Below, piece by piece: positions 60,249 to 64,000 of a stretch of DNA of 64,000 bases. The notes below the pieces were generated by a model, which saw nothing but the letters and a program-made list of their open reading frames with translations, did not search any database and was not told the origin of the DNA. The stretch covers positions 120,531 through 184,530 of the forward strand of contig FNBQ01000003.1 of assembly GCA_900102385.1 (NCBI GenBank). The letters are read 5' to 3'. The stretch comes from Bacteroidales bacterium KHT7. GTDB lineage: Bacteria; Bacteroidota; Bacteroidia; Bacteroidales; Bacteroidaceae. Every line of letters begins with the position of its first letter. Within the stretch, counting starts at the first letter, position 1. Both the position numbers and the translations under genes were made by a program.

Positions 60249-61949
60249 CTAATATACAAATTCCTGCACATCGACCGTCTTGTTGCCACAATTATCTGTT
60301 GCCACAAATTCGAGCCGATGCTTTATGTTTCGCTGAATATCAACATCTTCGAGATGACACGTCAGCACTCCACGTTTGTTTGTAAAAAGTGCGAATTTGC
60401 CATCAATCTTGCATTTGTAGTGCTGTAGTCCGCTCTCCTTGTCGGAGATGACGTACTTAACCACTCCAAGCCTGCTCCAGTTCTTCTTCGCTATCGGATT
60501 GAACCGAGGACCTATCGTATCGACCTGCACCGTGTAGGTTGCTCCAAGGTCGCGCACTCGGCCGCTCACCCATCCGTTGTCGCTGTTGTATCGTCCACCC
60601 ATATATCGCCATCCCGTTGCGGTCTTCATTGCCACATAATAGCAGCGAGTCTCTACCGGCAGCGGATTGCGCACGGCAATCATTATCGTTGCCCATGTGT
60701 TGAGCGGAAACACATCGTCGTGCAATCGATATGTGTTCGAAATGCCCTTTGGCGACACGATGGTCTGAACATTCAGCGGAGCATCGTCGTAGAGCAGTCC
60801 GCGAGGTATTGCCAGTTCCATTCCCGGCTCCTGAACAACGTTCGTACGATTCCAGTGCAGGAAATGCCTTACGTTAGGGACTTGATATTCAGGAATCGGA
60901 CTTTTCTTTCCAACCACATTGAATTCTACCGTTCCGCGGTTGCCGTAATGGTCTTCGAGAATGTATTTAAACTTGTAGATTCTTTCCTCGTTAATATCAA
61001 TAACGCCTCTGTTCTTGTCGAGATTGAGCATCTGCAACGAGTTTCCCGGCGCAGCAAAAGATTTAAGAAACCAAATTCGGCTTTTCCTGAAAACATCGTA
61101 GTCGCCCCATGAGTTGACCATTCTGTGCTCTATCGGGTAGAACTTGTCGAGATGACTTTCAAACCGTTGTATTCCGTCTACGAAGAGTTTTATCGAGTAG
61201 ATGCCGTAGTGATTGAACGTCTTGTTCATCATATCTTCTCCGTAGATGCCAACGCCAATCTTTCCCCACGCATTTATGGTATCGCGAACCACTCCTCTTA
61301 TTCCGCCTTTTACCTTGTATCGCTGTTTTGTCGTGAGTCCGTTTATCACGCCTTCGCCTCTCTGCGGATAGAACATAATCTCGTTGCCGTGCGGCGGTAT
61401 TGTATCTTGCAGAAGATGCTTGAAGTAAGGCAGAGGGTCAACAAGTTCATCGGTTGCCGTGTTGTGAAGTTCGAAGTGCAGGTGAGGGCCATGCGATGCG
61501 CCCGTATTTCCGCTGTACGCGATGAGTTCGCCCTGCTTAACCCTTATCTCACGAGGGCCGAGTTTTATGTCGACCATATCCAGTTCGTGCTGGATGCAAT
61601 ATTTTTTTACAAACTTTGCTATCTCAGGAGCAAACTTCTGCAAATGGCAATAGACCGATGTGTATCCGTTAGGATGAGTTACATACAACGCATTGCCAAA
61701 CCCAAACAAGCCAATGGTGATACGCGAAATGTATCCGTCAGCCACACAATACAACTCCTTACCTTCAACTCCCTGAGTCTTGAAGTCAAGACCGGCATGC
61801 ATGTGGTTCGGTCTTGGTTCTCCGAAATTTCCCGCTATGAAAAGCGGGAACTTAAATGGTGCTTCAAACTGTATCTTGCTTTGTATATCCTGAGCAGTAG
61901 CAAAGACACTCGCCACGAGAGCGAGTGTGCTACATACTAATCTTTTCAT
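60249..61949 (-). CDS. M23 metallopeptidase, secreted
   Basis: 566 residues with a signal peptide (to about residue 19). Peptidase M23 domain (about 40-175): His51-x3-Asp55 (HMHAGLD) and HxH His156/His158 (GPHLHFEL), all zinc ligands present, so active. The C-terminal 390 residues are beta-rich Ig-like or propeller-like repeats. It should cut peptidoglycan cross-links in the periplasm. Encoded between nadC (upstream, 19-base gap) and the C69 dipeptidase on the same strand, so the operon pairs a murein hydrolase with a dipeptidase that could recycle its products (inference). Confidence 0.9.
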   Translation of the reverse strand: MKRLVCSTLALVASVFATAQDIQSKIQFEAPFKFPLFIAGNFGEPRPNHMHAGLDFKTQGVEGKELYCVADGYISRITIGLFGFGNALYVTHPNGYTSVYCHLQKFAPEIAKFVKKYCIQHELDMVDIKLGPREIRVKQGELIAYSGNTGASHGPHLHFELHNTATDELVDPLPYFKHLLQDTIPPHGNEIMFYPQRGEGVINGLTTKQRYKVKGGIRGVVRDTINAWGKIGVGIYGEDMMNKTFNHYGIYSIKLFVDGIQRFESHLDKFYPIEHRMVNSWGDYDVFRKSRIWFLKSFAAPGNSLQMLNLDKNRGVIDINEERIYKFKYILEDHYGNRGTVEFNVVGKKSPIPEYQVPNVRHFLHWNRTNVVQEPGMELAIPRGLLYDDAPLNVQTIVSPKGISNTYRLHDDVFPLNTWATIMIAVRNPLPVETRCYYVAMKTATGWRYMGGRYNSDNGWVSGRVRDLGATYTVQVDTIGPRFNPIAKKNWSRLGVVKYVISDKESGLQHYKCKIDGKFALFTNKRGVLTCHLEDVDIQRNIKHRLEFVATDNCGNKTVDVQEFVY

Positions 61950-61968
61950 TTTCTGTTCAGCAACGCTT

Positions 61969-62817
61969 TTAACAAGCCTTGAAACTCATGTCAAGTCCCT
62001 TTACCGAATGAGTAAGCGCACCAACCGAGATGAAGTCTACGCCGCACTCAGCATAGTCGCGCAAAGTGTCGAATGTTATACCGCCAGATGACTCAGTCTC
62101 GAATCTTCCGCCGATAAGTTCAACAGCCTTCTTTGTGTCGGCAGGAGTGAAGTTGTCGAGCATGATTCTGTTCACGCCGCCAATCTCCAGAACCTGATTC
62201 AGTTCGTCGAAGTTGCGGACCTCAATCTCAATCTTCAAATCCTTGTTCTTTGCCTTCAGATAAGCGTGACATCTGTCTATTGCGTTCTTTATTCCGCCGG
62301 CAAAGTCAACGTGGTTGTCCTTCAGAAGAATCATGTCGAACAAGCCGATACGATGATTTACTCCTCCGCCAATCTTAACAGCCTCCTTCTCGAGCATACG
62401 CATACCCGGAGTTGTCTTGCGAGTGTCAAGAACGCGTGTCTTTGTTCCTTCGAGTTTCTTGACGTACTTGTTGGTCATTGTAGCGATACCGCTCATTCGC
62501 TGCATGATGTTCAGCATCAGACGCTCGGTCTGCAAAAGGCTCTGAACCTTTCCGGTAACAATCATGGCTATATCGCCCTTTTTTACGGCTGCTCCGTCGT
62601 TTATAAACACTTCAACCTGCATTGTCGGGTCGAAACGGTGGAACACCTGCTTAGCTATCTCAATGCCGGCAAGAATGCCGTCTTCCTTAATCAAAAGTTT
62701 ACTCTTACCCATTGCATCATCAGGAATACAGCAAAGGGTTGTATGATCGCCATCACCTATGTCCTCGGCAAAAGCCAAGTCAATCAATCTATCGTTTAAT
62801 TCGTCTACTGACAACAT
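61969..62817 (-). CDS. nadC: Nicotinate-nucleotide diphosphorylase (carboxylating)
   Basis: 282 residues; converts quinolinate and PRPP to nicotinate mononucleotide. Motifs DIGDGDHTT, LNIMQRMSGIAT, DTRKTTPGMRMLEKEAVKIGGGVNHR, LLKDNH, MLDNFTP and ESSGGI are the family signatures. The early NAD genes nadA and nadB are not in the window, while nadE is. Consensus promoter directly upstream. Confidence 0.96.
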   Translation of the reverse strand: MLSVDELNDRLIDLAFAEDIGDGDHTTLCCIPDDAMGKSKLLIKEDGILAGIEIAKQVFHRFDPTMQVEVFINDGAAVKKGDIAMIVTGKVQSLLQTERLMLNIMQRMSGIATMTNKYVKKLEGTKTRVLDTRKTTPGMRMLEKEAVKIGGGVNHRIGLFDMILLKDNHVDFAGGIKNAIDRCHAYLKAKNKDLKIEIEVRNFDELNQVLEIGGVNRIMLDNFTPADTKKAVELIGGRFETESSGGITFDTLRDYAECGVDFISVGALTHSVKGLDMSFKAC

Positions 62818-62846
62818 ATTTTTTCTTTTTAAATTTTATTGAAATG

Positions 62847-62877
62847 CAAACATACATATTTTTTGCTAATTGTGCAA
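62847..62877 (-). promoter_or_regulatory. Promoter of nadC
   Basis: TTG (62877-62875), N20, TATGTTTG (62854-62847) on the minus strand. Confidence 0.7.
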
Positions 62878-62968
62878 CCCTAAACGCCAAGAAAATGACG
62901 ACACAGCTTTTTTCGGTATGATTATCATTCTCGCCTCGCATACGCTTTCATGAGTCGCAACTAATCGT

Positions 62969-62976
62969 TATCTTTG
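62969..62976 (+). promoter_or_regulatory. -7 element upstream of rlmH
   Basis: TATCTTTG with a near-consensus TTTC 19 bases upstream. It lies 65 bases before the rlmH ATG. Confidence 0.55.
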
Positions 62977-63040
62977 CAGAAATTTTATCATTCTGATGAA
63001 TCTAAATGATTATATCGGAAAAAAATGATTTAATGATTAC

Positions 63041-63514
63041 ATGAAAGCAATATTTTTAGTCGTAGGAAAGACGGTTGACAAGCATTTCATAGCCTCGACC
63101 GATGAATACATCAGCCGAATCAAGCATTACATGGGCTTCGAGATGGTCGTAATCCCCGAGCTGAAGAATACGAAGAATCTTTCCGAAGAGCAACAGAAAG
63201 AAAAGGAAGGCGAACAGATTCTGAAGACCATTCAGCCCGGTGACTACGTTATTCTTCTCGACGAAGCAGGAGCAGAACGCCGAAGCATAGAGTTTGCACA
63301 ATGGCTCGAAAAGAAGATGAATGCCGGCAGCAAGAGGCTCATCTTCATTGTCGGAGGACCTTACGGATTCTCTCCTGCCGTCTACGCTGCCGCAAACGAG
63401 AAGATTTCGCTCAGCAAGATGACATTCTCGCACCAGATGATAAGAATGATATTCACCGAACAGTTCTACCGTGCAATGACTATTCTGAACAACGAGCCAT
63501 ATCATCACGAATAA
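63041..63514 (+). CDS. rlmH: 23S rRNA m3-pseudouridine-1915 methyltransferase RlmH
   Basis: A 157-residue SPOUT-class methyltransferase that modifies pseudouridine 1915 in helix 69 of 23S rRNA. The trefoil-knot SAM site is visible in VILLDEAGAERRS, FIVGGPYGFSPAVYAAANEKISLSKMTF and the C-terminal EQFYRAMTILNNEPYHHE. Normal length. It is convergent with the rRNA operon whose 23S it would modify. Confidence 0.96.
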   Translation: MKAIFLVVGKTVDKHFIASTDEYISRIKHYMGFEMVVIPELKNTKNLSEEQQKEKEGEQILKTIQPGDYVILLDEAGAERRSIEFAQWLEKKMNAGSKRLIFIVGGPYGFSPAVYAAANEKISLSKMTFSHQMIRMIFTEQFYRAMTILNNEPYHHE

Positions 63515-63516
63515 AA

Positions 63517-63560
63517 CGAATGTTCCTCCTGACTAGAAATCAGAAGGAACATTTTTTTGG
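63517..63560 (+). terminator. Terminator of rlmH
   Basis: AATGTTCCTCCTGA/TCAGAAGGAACATT pair around an 8-base loop with one mismatch and a T run, directly after the stop. Confidence 0.85.
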
Positions 63561-63576
63561 AGAATATCCATAAACG

Positions 63577-63618
63577 CAAAAAGTCCCCCTCAGGCGTTGA
63601 CCTAAGGAGGACTCTTAC
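63577..63618 (-). terminator. Terminator of the rRNA operon
   Basis: On the minus strand AGTCCTCCTTAGG pairs with CCTGAGGGGGACT around a 6-base loop and is followed by TTTTT, just past the 5S gene. Confidence 0.85.
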
Positions 63619-63625
63619 TGAAAAA

Positions 63626-63737
<112 letters not shown>

Positions 63738-63841
63738 ATCTTTTTTTCTGACCTTTTTTCTGTCAGTATTCAGTTCTTTCAACATATTGAAGCAATACAG
63801 CAGAACCCACAGTCCTACAACTCAAAGCACATATCCCTGTA

Positions 63842-64000
63842 AGAAAGCTGACGGGCAATTAGTAGTGCTCGGCTTTGGTGTCGCCACCTTTACACCTGCA
63901 CCCTATCAACGTTGTCGTCTGCAACGACCCTGAGAGATCTAATCTTGTGGCCGGCTTCGCACTTAGATGCTTTCAGCGCTTATCCGATCCCGACTTAGAT
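63842..64000 (-). rRNA. rrl: 23S ribosomal RNA, 3' end (partial)
   Basis: The last ~160 bases of 23S rRNA on the minus strand, recognised by conserved tail segments (complement of CACTTAGATGCTTTCAGC and CCCTATCAACGTTGTCGTC). The gene continues beyond the right edge. The 100-base spacer to 5S holds no tRNA. Confidence 0.93.

Overview
The window looks like chromosomal DNA of a Bacteroidales bacterium (Bacteroidota), probably in or near Prevotellaceae/Bacteroidaceae. The evidence is the gene content (a type IX secretion plug-type protein, the GH57/GT4/debranching glycogen cluster, a metal-type KdsA, a Bacteroidota mannonate pathway, many short SPII lipoproteins) and the promoters. At least ten genes are preceded by the Bacteroidetes sigma-70 signature TTTG-N19/20-TAnnTTTG, and this was used to choose several start codons. 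No prophage or intact insertion sequence was found. The right edge is the 3' part of an rRNA operon read on the minus strand (23S 3' end, then 5S).

Layout. 0-10 kb: a small Asp/Ser/Ala lipoprotein, mtaB with a GT2 glycosyltransferase and a T9SS plug-domain protein in one operon, a 5'-nucleotidase-type phosphatase, a shortened DnaJ-like protein, a PfkB sugar kinase and glutamine-dependent nadE. 10-18 kb: a reverse rubrerythrin, an AT-rich orphan lipoprotein, a four-gene CzcCBA-type divalent-metal efflux operon and a degenerate M23 lipoprotein. 18-26 kb: an orphan HsdR_N-type nuclease-like protein, the three-gene glycogen operon and a Crp/Fnr regulator. 26-35 kb: a lipid kinase, miaA, gap with a tiny lipoprotein gene in its leader, a TTD14-like NTPase, a GH43-containing operon and an OmpA lipoprotein. 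35-36.4 kb: a gene-free repeat field. 36.4-46.6 kb: fRMsr, a Y-family polymerase and a YolD-like gene; guaA; a second GH43; and an operon of DUF3298, rsmG, an MBL hydrolase, kdsA and kdsD. 46.6-51.3 kb: a retron, a 2-hydroxyacid dehydrogenase, an internally duplicated unknown protein and tRNA-Ser(UGA). 51.4-64 kb: an AraC regulator beside the mannonate genes, a patatin outer-membrane protein, a phosphosugar mutase, a C69 dipeptidase, an M23 peptidase, nadC, rlmH and the rRNA genes.

Most interesting. (1) At 46.6-48.3 kb a retron-type reverse transcriptase carries its own C-terminal transmembrane tail. It is preceded by a compact candidate msr-msd RNA with a canonical promoter, flanking a1/a2 inverted repeats and three hairpins. 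No separate effector gene is adjacent, so the tail may be the effector or a membrane anchor. (2) A dispersed family of degenerate arrays with a strict 11-bp period (consensus near CGTACCTTGAA) occupies five intergenic sites. It is often combined with TTGAAA/TTGACAATT-type repeats, one of which has supplied the last ~20 codons of the YolD-like gene. (3) A ~237-bp element with terminal inverted repeats lies in the same repeat field. (4) A 29-residue lipoprotein ORF has a strong promoter just upstream of gap.
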